In this document: positions 42,599-50,902 of the stretch, one piece after another
Layout: every line of letters begins with the position of its first letter
How positions within the stretch are numbered: position 1 is the first letter of the stretch
From: Corallococcus praedator
GTDB taxonomy: Bacteria > Myxococcota > Myxococcia > Myxococcales > Myxococcaceae
Direction: 5' to 3'
DNA length: 64,000 nucleotides
NCBI RefSeq assembly: GCF_003612125.1
Contig: NZ_RAWI01000006.1
Location: 1-64,000, forward strand
Notes under the pieces: model-generated
Seen by the model: the letters and a program-made list of their open reading frames with translations, nothing else
What the model was told of the DNA's origin: nothing
Database searches by the model: none
Position numbers and translations under genes: made by a program

Positions 42599-45500
42599 TT
42601 ACGGCTTCGGAGCGATGGAGACCTTCACGCCCTCACTCCACGTCTTGTGCTCGTCCGCGTAGTACAGGTACGCGCGGCTGGCCGGGCCCGTGTACGTGCC
42701 GGGCACCGCGGCCACCAGGGACAGCGGCACGTCGATGCGCTTGTTCGGCTCCATGCCGCGCCAGTAGAGGACGACGTCGCGCCCGAGCACCTCGTAAGCA
42801 TCCACCACCTGCCGCTTCACCAGCTCCTTGAGCTGGTCGTGCCGCACCTCCAGCCCGCCCGGCACGCCGAAGATGGCGACCGCCGTGGGCAGCCGCTGGC
42901 CCGTGCGGTTGGCGATCCGCACCCGCGCTTCGGTGGGTTCGCCCTCGGTGAGGTCCGTCTTCGCCAGCGCGACCTCCAGCGCCACCTGCGTCTCCTTGGA
43001 GCTGTCCGGCATGAGCGCGCTGTAGGTGACCTCCACCGAGTATGGCAGCTCCGCGCCGCCCTCCATCCGCAGCTCCACGCGGCGCTCGCCCGCTCCGAGC
43101 AGCGCGCTCACGTCGGGCAGCTTGAGGGCCTCCTGGGTGGAGCCGTCGAAGCGCACCGGCTCGCCCACCGGGCGGCCCTCCACGTAGACGCGCACCAGGC
43201 CCGGGGTGAGCTTCGACGCTCTCGCCTTGTCGTAGGCGATGATGGCGCGCAGCGCGAGCACCGTGCTCTGCGTCGCCCCGTAGCGGCCACCGTCGCTGGA
43301 CTCCGCGAGGAACTTCATCGCCCGCTCCACGTTCCCCACGTGGGAGGGCTCGCGCATCCACGCCAGCGCCGCCAGCGCGGTGGTTTCGATGTTCAGCGTC
43401 TCCCCCGAGCTGCCCACGATGGACTGCGTCGAGCCGCCCACCACGCCGTCCTTGGCCTGCAGGGACGCGAGCCGGCCCATCAGCGCCCGGGCCTCGGAGG
43501 TGTCACCGGCGAGCGCCATCACATTGGCCGCCAGCGCCACCACGTAGCTGTTGGTGCTCTTCGCCGCCGCGGCCTTCACCGAGGCGACCTCGCTGGACAA
43601 CTGCTTCGCCTGCGAGGCCGGCTGTCCCGCGCTCTCCAGCAGCGTCCAGAGGATGTATGCGTTCGACGTGTCCGCGTCCTCCACCCACACGTGCAGCGCG
43701 CGGCGCTTGCGATTGAAGCCGCCCTGTCCGTCCCGCTGCTGGAGGAGCCACTCGCGCGTGCGCTCCAGCATCGCGGTGTCCACCTCGCGCACCTGGCGCA
43801 TGTCCGTGAAGTGCAGCAGGCCGAACGCGGTCAGCGCCTCATGGCCCGGGTTCTGCCCGAACCACTCGTAGCCCTTCTCGGACGTCTCGTAGCCCACCAG
43901 CCGCTGGTAGCCCCGCTCCAGCTTCTCCTTCGCGCTCGCCACCAGCTCGGGGTTCACGCCGGTGTGCGTCTGGAAGTACTGCTGCGCCATCGTCATCGGG
44001 TACGTCGTGGAGCTGGTCTGCTCGAAGCAGCCGGAGGGCTCCTGGATGAGGCGGGCCAGCGACTCGGTCATGTTGGCCAACGGGCCCGGGTACACGGCGA
44101 TGGACGTCCGCACGCTGCCGGGCACCACGCTTTCGGGGAGCACCACCCGGTGCGACGCCGGCCCCTTCGCCGACAGCAGCCCGCCGAAGGACACGCGGCC
44201 CGGGAAGCCCCGGGGCTTGATGGACAGCGTGCGGGTGACGACGTCCGTGTATTCACCAGCGCTCGCCGTGAGCTTCACGTCCACCGGCTTCGCCTCCTGG
44301 CCAATCTCCAGCGAGAACAACTGCCGGGCCCGCGCCTGTGAGGCCAGGTCCTGCGTGCCGCTGCCCGTCACCTTCACGTCCCCCTTCAGCTCCACCTTCA
44401 CCCCCGCGCCCGAAAGCCGCGCCTCCGTCCCGTTCACCATCGCCACCGGCAGCCGCACCACGTCTCCCGACGTCACCTCCAGGGGCAGCTTGGGCTCCGC
44501 GTAGAACGGCTGCACCGACTCCAGCTCCGCCACCGCCGAGCCGAGCGCGCCGTCCGCGCCCACCGCTCCCGCGAACGCCTTGAACGTCGTGACCGAGTCG
44601 CTCATCGCGAAGGACACCCGCACCTCGCCGGTGCGGGCATCCGTGCGCACCCCGGCGTTCCAGTAGAGCGTCTCCGCGAAGTCGACCCGGTCTCCCGCCT
44701 TGCGGTTCGGGCGCACCGTGTGCGCGAACTCGCGGAAGTAGACCGCCTGTCCCCTGAGGACACGCCGCTCAACGAAGTTCATGTCCCGCTTCGCGCGCCG
44801 GGCCTTGTCCATCATCGGCGCCTCCTCCTCCACCTCGACCAAGCGGTCCTGGGCCGCGACCACCTGGGCCGCGACCACCGGGGCCATGGGCTCCTGAGGA
44901 GGTGGCGCCGGAGCCGGGAGCACCGGGGCCGGGGCGGCCTGTGCCACGCTGGGGATCGCACCTCCCAGGGCCGCCCCCTCGCCAGCGAGCTCGTCGTCCG
45001 CGAGCAGCTCTTCCCGCGCCATCCCGGGCTGCGCGAGCCCGTTCTTCATGGCAGGGATGTTGGCGCCTCGACCGCCCCCGCGGGTGGACGGCCGGGGCCT
45101 CTGGACGGGCTCCTGCGGCCAGCGCACCGCGAGCACGCGCATCGCCGCGTCACCATGCCGGGCGAGGAAGCCCTGCGTGTCGGTCAGCGCGAAGCGCCGC
45201 CAGCCCTGCGTCCCCAGCAGCAGGTCCACCGCCAGCTTCGACTTCGGATTCTTCGCGTCGAGGTAGAGCTGCGCATCGGCCAGCTCCTTCACCTCGGGCT
45301 CCAGCAGCACCATGACCGGGAGCTGCGGCGCCTGGTCGCGCTTCTCCTGGAGCTCCAGCACCGCGTCATCCGTGACGGTGAGCATCACCAGCGCGGAGAC
45401 AGGCTTGCCGTCGCGCGTCGTCCGGGCCGTGAGCTGCACCGGGCCGCCGGGCACGTAGCGCGTGCGGTCCGCCTTCAGCTCCACATTTACCTCTTTGGAG

Positions 45501-46777
45501 GGCTGGCGGAACACCAGCCGTTCCGCGACGGGCCGCCCGTCGTGGTCCCACACGGTGGCGACGAGCACGCCATCCGCCTCGCCTGGATCCAGCGTCACCG
45601 GCCCGCCCTTCGAGTCCCCAAGCACCACCGAGGCGACGCGCACCTCGCGCTGGCTCAGCGTCACCGTCGCGCGGCCCACGCCGGTCAGTCCCACGGCGAG
45701 CTGCACCAGCTTGCCGGCGGGCACCACGTCCTCGCGCACGCGGATGACGGCGCCCCTCGGCTTCACCTCCGGCAGCGGGAAGGTCTTCTGGATGCCCGAC
45801 GGCGCGTCGATGCGCAGCGCATACCGCACCCCCTCCTGCGGGGTCAGCTCGAAGCGGCCACGGCCCTCGTGCTCCGAGCGCACGCGGGCGACCACCTTGC
45901 CGGAGCCCAGCTCCACCACCCGGCCCATCAGGTCCGCCGGCTTGCGCGCGGGCGTGCGCGCCTCGAAGTAGACGCGCGAGGTGAGCCCCGCCACCAGCTC
46001 GCCTCCCTCCGGGTACAGCGACAGGTCCAGCGTCTGGAGGAGGATGGGAATGGTCTTCGCCGCCGACTCCACCACGCCGCCGTCCTCGATGGTGAAGGCC
46101 AGCGTGCCCTCGCCGCGCTCCATCGCCGCGGGCAGCGGGAAGCGCACCGTGCAGCGCCCCTTGCCGTCCACCGTGCACGGCACCTGCGCCGCGGTGGCGC
46201 CGTCAACGAGCGCGGTGGCCATCACCTTCGCGCCCTCGGGCACGCCGCCCTCCGCGCGCTTCACGTCCAGCGTGGCGGTGACGGTGTCACCCGGCCCGTA
46301 GCCGTCCCGGAGGAACTCAATCTGTGACTTGAGCCGGGGCGCCCGGTAGGCGCGCACGTCGAACTTCCGTTCCGCGGGGGCGGCGCCCGTCCACGGGTAG
46401 GTGACGCGCAGGGTGTACTCGCCGCCGGCCTGTCCGGCGGGAATGGGCCAGGCGTAGCCCCAGACGGCGTCCGCCGTGGACAGGGTGGTGGTGGTGACGA
46501 CATCCCCCCGGGGGCCCCGCACCTCCAACTGCGCCTGGAGCGAGCCCGCGTACGGCTTGCGGCTCAGGGCCTCCAGCATCAGGCCCCGCGCCAGCACCTG
46601 CTCCCCGGGGCGGTAGAGCGGCTTGTCGGTGGTGACGTGGGTCACGTACCGGTCCGCGCCGCCCAGGGAGCGCGTGGTGGCCCGGGCCGCGAGGACGCGG
46701 GGCGACAGCAGCACGAGGGGGGTGGCGAACCCCAGGGTCAGGAGCACGTGCAGGGCACGCGGGACGTGGAAGGTCAT
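42599..46777 (-). CDS. alpha-2-macroglobulin family protein
   Basis: 1392 residues from the ATG at 46777 (a TTG at 46789 is possible). A signal-like N-terminus leads to macroglobulin domains starting VTHVTTDKPLYRPGEQVLAR. There is a long Ala/Pro-rich stretch (about residues 570-645, where a bait region is expected) and then the A2M domain (FREFAHTVRPNRKAGDRVDF). The thioester motif is GCFEQTSS, with the reactive Cys and Gln in place. After it comes an alpha-alpha toroid rich in Trp and Leu. It traps attacking proteases in the periplasm. The usual partner PbpC is not next to it. Confidence 0.93.
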   Translation of the reverse strand: MTFHVPRALHVLLTLGFATPLVLLSPRVLAARATTRSLGGADRYVTHVTTDKPLYRPGEQVLARGLMLEALSRKPYAGSLQAQLEVRGPRGDVVTTTTLSTADAVWGYAWPIPAGQAGGEYTLRVTYPWTGAAPAERKFDVRAYRAPRLKSQIEFLRDGYGPGDTVTATLDVKRAEGGVPEGAKVMATALVDGATAAQVPCTVDGKGRCTVRFPLPAAMERGEGTLAFTIEDGGVVESAAKTIPILLQTLDLSLYPEGGELVAGLTSRVYFEARTPARKPADLMGRVVELGSGKVVARVRSEHEGRGRFELTPQEGVRYALRIDAPSGIQKTFPLPEVKPRGAVIRVREDVVPAGKLVQLAVGLTGVGRATVTLSQREVRVASVVLGDSKGGPVTLDPGEADGVLVATVWDHDGRPVAERLVFRQPSKEVNVELKADRTRYVPGGPVQLTARTTRDGKPVSALVMLTVTDDAVLELQEKRDQAPQLPVMVLLEPEVKELADAQLYLDAKNPKSKLAVDLLLGTQGWRRFALTDTQGFLARHGDAAMRVLAVRWPQEPVQRPRPSTRGGGRGANIPAMKNGLAQPGMAREELLADDELAGEGAALGGAIPSVAQAAPAPVLPAPAPPPQEPMAPVVAAQVVAAQDRLVEVEEEAPMMDKARRAKRDMNFVERRVLRGQAVYFREFAHTVRPNRKAGDRVDFAETLYWNAGVRTDARTGEVRVSFAMSDSVTTFKAFAGAVGADGALGSAVAELESVQPFYAEPKLPLEVTSGDVVRLPVAMVNGTEARLSGAGVKVELKGDVKVTGSGTQDLASQARARQLFSLEIGQEAKPVDVKLTASAGEYTDVVTRTLSIKPRGFPGRVSFGGLLSAKGPASHRVVLPESVVPGSVRTSIAVYPGPLANMTESLARLIQEPSGCFEQTSSTTYPMTMAQQYFQTHTGVNPELVASAKEKLERGYQRLVGYETSEKGYEWFGQNPGHEALTAFGLLHFTDMRQVREVDTAMLERTREWLLQQRDGQGGFNRKRRALHVWVEDADTSNAYILWTLLESAGQPASQAKQLSSEVASVKAAAAKSTNSYVVALAANVMALAGDTSEARALMGRLASLQAKDGVVGGSTQSIVGSSGETLNIETTALAALAWMREPSHVGNVERAMKFLAESSDGGRYGATQSTVLALRAIIAYDKARASKLTPGLVRVYVEGRPVGEPVRFDGSTQEALKLPDVSALLGAGERRVELRMEGGAELPYSVEVTYSALMPDSSKETQVALEVALAKTDLTEGEPTEARVRIANRTGQRLPTAVAIFGVPGGLEVRHDQLKELVKRQVVDAYEVLGRDVVLYWRGMEPNKRIDVPLSLVAAVPGTYTGPASRAYLYYADEHKTWSEGVKVSIAPKP

Positions 46778-46851
46778 GGCCCCATTCAACGCGCGGGCGG
46801 GCCAGAAGTTCTAGGCTCCCTGCCGGGGCGCCCTGGCGACTGGACGCGCTG

Positions 46852-48183
46852 TCAGCGGAGCTCCTCTTCCAGGGCATCCCAATGGGCATCCACCCAGTCG
46901 TGGATGTATTTCACCTCGTCCTCGAAGCTGTTGATGTCCGTGCGCTGGTTCCAGACCGGGAAGTGGCGATAGGCCTCGCCCCAGTGGGCTTCATCCTTCC
47001 GGGCCGCGCGGCCGACCTCGGCGGCATAGGTGTCGATGAGCCCTTGGACGACGTCCCGGTGAAGCGAGGTGTGGAGCAGCGTGTGGAATCGCTCGCGGAG
47101 GGGCTGGCGGATGGCTGGATCCTCCATCATCCGGGTCCAGATGAGGTTCTGCTCCGGGAAGGTGGCCATCGGCCACGGGGCCCGTCTCGTGGTGTCCCAG
47201 TTCTGTCCGAAGCTGGCATCCAGGTCCCAGGGGATGTACCGCCATCGCTCCGCCGCTCCTTGCGCACGGAAGTGGTAGGCGTTCTTCGTCACGGAGTCGG
47301 ACAGGTCCGCCAGGTGGGCCAGCATCCACCAGTCCTCGTAGTCCTCCACTCGCATCCAGGCGCCTCGCTCCGCGCGGAAGCGCTCCGGAGGGGTATCCGC
47401 CACGAAGGCGGTGAACTGCTCGATGCTGGCGTAGGCCCCGTCTCCCATCTCGGGCTCGCCCTCCTTTTTCTCATGGCCCTGATGCAGCGGACTCTTGGGT
47501 CTGTTGAACGCATCCTGCCGGGAAAAGTTGGCGCCTGGGCCCACGGCCTTGAAGAGCTCTCCCCTGGCATCCATCCCCTGCGCCGCGAGCGAGTGACGGT
47601 CGACGTGGTCCGCCACCGTGAAGAGTCCGTGATAGCGCCCGTCCAGATAGACGACCGCGCTGAAGGTCTTCACCTGGAGGTGTTCGGAAGACATGCGGCT
47701 CCACAGGGTGAAGCCGAGCCGGGTGCGGATGTATGAATTGTCATTGAAGGGGCTGATCAACACCAGCTTGCGCCGGCCCGAGAAGCCGCCCGCGAGCAAG
47801 GGTTCGTCAAAGGTCTCTCCATCGCGGAAGTCGAGCGTGAAGCTGCGCTTGGGGAAGGCCTTGGACGTCGCCCCGCGATATCTGGCCCGGGCGACGTAGC
47901 AGCGCCCGCGATAGAAGACGCGCGCCGCCTGGTAGCCGTCATCGTCTGGCAGCGAGTCCGCCACGTAGAGGTGGAGCACCGGCAGCCCATCCTCTTCGAC
48001 GTAGCTCCGCGGATCCTCACCCTGGACGGGGGGGGCTCCTTCGATTGAGGCGCCCGCGGTCCCCGTGCACTCGGGAACGGAGGTCGTCCACGAACTCTGG
48101 GGCAGGCAGGCTGGCGCGGTCGCTCCCAGCGCGAGCACCAGGCCCATGGCCACGCGCAAGGCCCCATGCCTCGCTTGTCCCAT
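46852..48183 (-). CDS. CotH-kinase family lipoprotein
   Basis: 443 residues from the ATG at 48183, preceded by GGAGG. The signal ends in a lipobox-like LGATAPACLP. CotH landmarks are RYRGATSKAFPKRSFTLDFR at about residue 105, then KLVLISPFNDNSYIRTRLGF, LDGRYHGLFTVADHVDRH, and IPWDLDASFGQNWD, which contains the metal-binding Asp. CotH proteins are atypical protein kinases that phosphorylate spore-coat proteins in Bacillus. Here a surface role in modifying extracellular proteins or the spore coat is plausible, and myxobacteria do sporulate. It is upstream of, and codirectional with, the A2M gene. Confidence 0.9.
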   Translation of the reverse strand: MGQARHGALRVAMGLVLALGATAPACLPQSSWTTSVPECTGTAGASIEGAPPVQGEDPRSYVEEDGLPVLHLYVADSLPDDDGYQAARVFYRGRCYVARARYRGATSKAFPKRSFTLDFRDGETFDEPLLAGGFSGRRKLVLISPFNDNSYIRTRLGFTLWSRMSSEHLQVKTFSAVVYLDGRYHGLFTVADHVDRHSLAAQGMDARGELFKAVGPGANFSRQDAFNRPKSPLHQGHEKKEGEPEMGDGAYASIEQFTAFVADTPPERFRAERGAWMRVEDYEDWWMLAHLADLSDSVTKNAYHFRAQGAAERWRYIPWDLDASFGQNWDTTRRAPWPMATFPEQNLIWTRMMEDPAIRQPLRERFHTLLHTSLHRDVVQGLIDTYAAEVGRAARKDEAHWGEAYRHFPVWNQRTDINSFEDEVKYIHDWVDAHWDALEEELR

Positions 48184-48356
48184 CGACCCTCCTCCGCGCC
48201 TCGAAGCCAGCCACTGCCGGGGGAAGGTGAGACAGCCCCCCTGCCGCTGCCAAGGGCGTCCTTGGGGGCATGTCGAGCGACGGCGCTGGTGGATGACCTG
48301 AAAGCGAACCCCTGGGGGGCGACCGACCGGGTCCCCGCGAAGGCCTTGCTCCCAAC

Positions 48357-48389
48357 ATATCTAAGATATATCTAAGACCTATCCAAGAT
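48357..48389. promoter_or_regulatory. three 11-bp tandem repeats, likely PadR/YqjI operator
   Basis: ATATCTAAGAT (48357-48367), ATATCTAAGAC (48368-48378) and CTATCCAAGAT (48379-48389) are head-to-tail copies at 11-bp spacing, about one helical turn. The first also forms a 13-bp inverted repeat, ATATCT-A-AGATAT (48357-48369). The block is AT-rich in a GC-rich region, just upstream of the PadR ribosome site. Confidence 0.75.
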
Positions 48390-48417
48390 GGCTCTTGAGG
48401 AGCAGAGAGGACGCACC

Positions 48418-48975
48418 ATGCGAGGCAGACCCGGAAGAGGGCGGGAAGAGGGGGGAGGGCACTGGCACTCAGAGCGGGAGGACCACCGGGGGCCTCATGG
48501 CCATGGCGGTCGGCACCGGATGTTCGAGGGCGGCGAGCTGCGGCTCGTCCTGCTCCACCTCATCTCCCAGGAGCCCCGCCACGGTTACGACCTGATTCGC
48601 GCCATCGAGGGGTTGAGTCGCGGCGCGTACGTCCCCAGTCCCGGGGTCATCTACCCGACCCTCACCCTGCTCAAGGACATGGGCCTGGTCGGTGAGCCGG
48701 ACACCGACAGCCAGCGCAAGCTCTTCTCCATCACCGCGCAAGGTCAGGCGCTGCTCCAGGAGAACGCGAGCGCCGTTGCCGGCTTGCTTCAGCGGCTCGG
48801 CGCCGCCGCGGAGGTTCGCGAGCGGACCGACGCGGCCCCGGTCCGGCGCGCCATGCACAACCTGAAGGCCGTGCTGTTCGACACCTTGTCGGCCAGCACG
48901 GACACGAAGACCCTCCACGACGTGGCCGCGCTCATCGACGAGGCCGCGCAGAAGATTGAAAGGCTGCGCTCATGA
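48418..48975 (+). CDS. yqjI: His-rich PadR-family repressor (YqjI/NfeR-like)
   Basis: 185 residues from the ATG at 48418, which has GAGG upstream at good spacing; the earlier ATG at 48388 lies inside the repeat block and lacks a site. The N-terminus is His- and Gly-rich (GGGHWHSEREDHRGPHGHGG), as in E. coli YqjI, where it binds nickel or iron. The PadR winged helix follows (ELRLVLLHLISQEPRHGYDL, GVIYPTLTLLKDMGLV), then a helical C-terminus. The stop overlaps the start of the siderophore-interacting protein gene (ATGA). It probably represses this pair when metal is limiting or in excess. Confidence 0.9.
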   Translation: MRGRPGRGREEGGGHWHSEREDHRGPHGHGGRHRMFEGGELRLVLLHLISQEPRHGYDLIRAIEGLSRGAYVPSPGVIYPTLTLLKDMGLVGEPDTDSQRKLFSITAQGQALLQENASAVAGLLQRLGAAAEVRERTDAAPVRRAMHNLKAVLFDTLSASTDTKTLHDVAALIDEAAQKIERLRS

Positions 48976-49751
48976 ACCACCCGACCCTTCAGGACGCGGA
49001 GGCGCGAGGCGCGCCGCATCAGATGGTTCGCGTGCGCCACGAGCTGCGGCGGCGCGAGCTCACCGTCAGCGGCGTGGAGGCCCTGACCCCCCGGATGCGG
49101 CGGATCCGTTTCACGTCGCCCGAACTCGCGGGCTTCCAAAGCCCGTCGCCAGACGACCACATCAAGGTGTTCTTTCCTCGGCAGGGTGATGAAGCGGGGC
49201 CGCCGGTGATGCGTGACTTCACGCCGCGCGCCTTCGACCCCGTGGCAGGGACCCTGACCCTCGACTTCGCCCTGCACGGTGCCGGGCCCGCGACGGAATG
49301 GGCCGCGTCGGCGCAGGTCGGTCAGACGCTGGAGATAGGGGGGCCGAAGGGCTCATCCCTCATGCCCGACGACTTCGACTGGTACCTGCTGGTCGGCGAT
49401 GAGAGCGCGCTGCCAGCCATCGGTCGGCGGGTGGAGACGCTGCGCCCTGGCGTGCCCGTGTCGACCCTGGTGGCCGTGGCGCGTGCGGATGAAGTGCAGC
49501 ACTTCGAGACCCGGGCCGCGTGGCGGCGGGAATGGGTCGTGCGTGGGGAGCCGAGCGCTCAGGATGGACAGCACCTGCTTCGCGCACTCGCCGGATTCTC
49601 GCCTCCACCGGGGGACGGCTTCGTGTGGATCGCCGGTGAGGCTTCGCTCGTCCGCGAGGTGCGGACCCACTTCGTCGAGGAGCGCCGCCATCCGGGTGAC
49701 TGGCTCAAGGCGGCGGCCTACTGGCACCGCGGCGCGGATGAGGGGCACTGA
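48972..49751 (+). CDS. yqjH: siderophore-interacting protein (ferric reductase, YqjH/NfeF-like)
   Basis: 259 residues. FAD-binding N-terminal domain with RMRRIRFTSPELAGF and the conserved VMRDFTPRAFDP (the RxYTxR-like flavin motif), then GPATEWAASAQVGQTLEIGG. The NAD(P)H-binding C-terminal domain has WYLLVGDESALPAIGRRVET and VWIAGEASLVREVRTHF. It reduces ferric siderophores in the cytoplasm to release iron. The 4-base overlap with the His-rich PadR gene makes an operon, matching yqjI-yqjH of enterobacteria, although there the two are divergent. Confidence 0.94.
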   Translation: MNHPTLQDAEARGAPHQMVRVRHELRRRELTVSGVEALTPRMRRIRFTSPELAGFQSPSPDDHIKVFFPRQGDEAGPPVMRDFTPRAFDPVAGTLTLDFALHGAGPATEWAASAQVGQTLEIGGPKGSSLMPDDFDWYLLVGDESALPAIGRRVETLRPGVPVSTLVAVARADEVQHFETRAAWRREWVVRGEPSAQDGQHLLRALAGFSPPPGDGFVWIAGEASLVREVRTHFVEERRHPGDWLKAAAYWHRGADEGH

Positions 49752-49757
49752 TCCAGA

Positions 49758-50282
49758 TCAGCGGTCGCTGACGGCGTAGAGAAAGCGTGCGTAGCCAAGT
49801 TCGGCGGCGCTCTTGGTGAGCTCGACATTGGCCCAGGCGACGACGTCACCGAACGGACGGTCCTGGAAGGGCCAGCGTGTTCGTCGCGGCGAGCGCAGGT
49901 CTTCGTCCGTGGTCCGTTCGAGGACGTCCTGCCATTGGCCCTTGAGCTGGCCAATCCACTCGCGGACGGCGTCGGCATTGCCGGGCCACATCACGCTCTC
50001 TCGGGAGAGGGGCCCGCCGCCGAAGGAGTGGTCGAGCACCATGGACCACCAGAAGCCGAGGTGCCACGTCAGCCACGCGAGGCTGGACGGCCCGAGGTCA
50101 TAGCCCTCGTGCTCGGGCCAATCCGCGCGCCACGTTCCGTCCGGTAGCGGCTGCACGTGCAAGCCCTTGCGGGCAGGGCGCCACAGGCACTCCTCGGTCG
50201 TCAGTCCATCCAGATGGTACTGGGTGAGTGCCCACGCTGTTTCGAACTGGCGGAGCAGGTAGTCACGGGCTTCGTCGGCCAT
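49758..50282 (-). CDS. DinB-family protein
   Basis: 174 residues from the ATG at 50282. The four-helix DinB fold is recognisable from its metal-binding histidines: LTQYHLDGLTTEECLWRPAR, LAWLTWHLGFWWSMVLDHSF, and a weaker third site. The usual closing H-x3-H near the end is replaced here by WANVELTKSAAELGYARFLY, so metal binding may be incomplete. DinB-like proteins include thiol-S-transferases and many of unknown role. It is convergent with the SIP gene, 6 bp from its stop. Confidence 0.85.
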   Translation of the reverse strand: MADEARDYLLRQFETAWALTQYHLDGLTTEECLWRPARKGLHVQPLPDGTWRADWPEHEGYDLGPSSLAWLTWHLGFWWSMVLDHSFGGGPLSRESVMWPGNADAVREWIGQLKGQWQDVLERTTDEDLRSPRRTRWPFQDRPFGDVVAWANVELTKSAAELGYARFLYAVSDR

Positions 50283-50419
50283 GGGAGGAACTCTGGCACA
50301 GGGGCGGTACCAGCCCCACACCGCGCGGACGACTGCCGCTCGTTCGATTCGTAGCGCATCATGCCGACCTGCCTCCCCGCGGAGGACCACTGCCGGCGCA
50401 AGCCCTGGAGAACCACGCC

Positions 50420-50902
50420 ATGCGAATCCGAGTCCTCTTTCCCCTGTGCGTCACCGGGCTGCTGGCCTGTGCCACAGCCCCCCGTTCCACCGACGCTGCT
50501 TCGGCCGCGGTGGGTGACAGCACGCCGGTGCAGCCCTGCCCGACGCCCCCTCCGGGAAACCCCGGGGACGTGTTCATCACGGCCAACGCGGAGGGCAAGG
50601 TCCACTTCAGCACCACGACGGTGCAGGTGCAGGCCGGGCAGACCGTGACCTTCGTGTCCCAGGTGCAGCAGGACCGGTGCATCGGCGTGGCGGGCGAGTC
50701 GCTCTTCAAGGAGGGCTCGCAGAACCCGTTGCTGGTGCCTGCCTGCCAGAGCGCCTCGTGGACGCTGCGCGGCAAGGATCCACAGGGGAACCACAAGCTG
50801 TGGTCGTGCCCGATGAGCGACTGCTCGAAGTGCACGGAGCCCCAGGGCATCACCGAGACCATCAACGGCACCCTGGAAGTGACGGGGCGCGGCGAGGACT
50901 AA
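50420..50902 (+). CDS. Cys-rich cupredoxin-like lipoprotein (tentative)
   Basis: 160 residues from the ATG at 50420. Lipobox CVTGLLACAT (Cys17). The body looks like a cupredoxin-type beta-sandwich (GDVFITANAEGKVHFSTTT, VQVQAGQTVTFVSQVQQDRC) with late HKLWSCPMSDCSKCTEP. The classical His-Cys-His-Met copper set is not clear, and the Cys-rich tail suggests a different metal or disulfides. Probably outer membrane or periplasmic. Its stop overlaps the stop of the convergent kinase gene by 4 bases. Confidence 0.75.
   Translation: MRIRVLFPLCVTGLLACATAPRSTDAASAAVGDSTPVQPCPTPPPGNPGDVFITANAEGKVHFSTTTVQVQAGQTVTFVSQVQQDRCIGVAGESLFKEGSQNPLLVPACQSASWTLRGKDPQGNHKLWSCPMSDCSKCTEPQGITETINGTLEVTGRGED

Noticed and set aside
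48388-48417. Longer start for the PadR gene at the ATG at 48388
   Set aside because: The ATG lies inside the third 11-bp repeat and has no ribosome site, while the ATG at 48418 has one.
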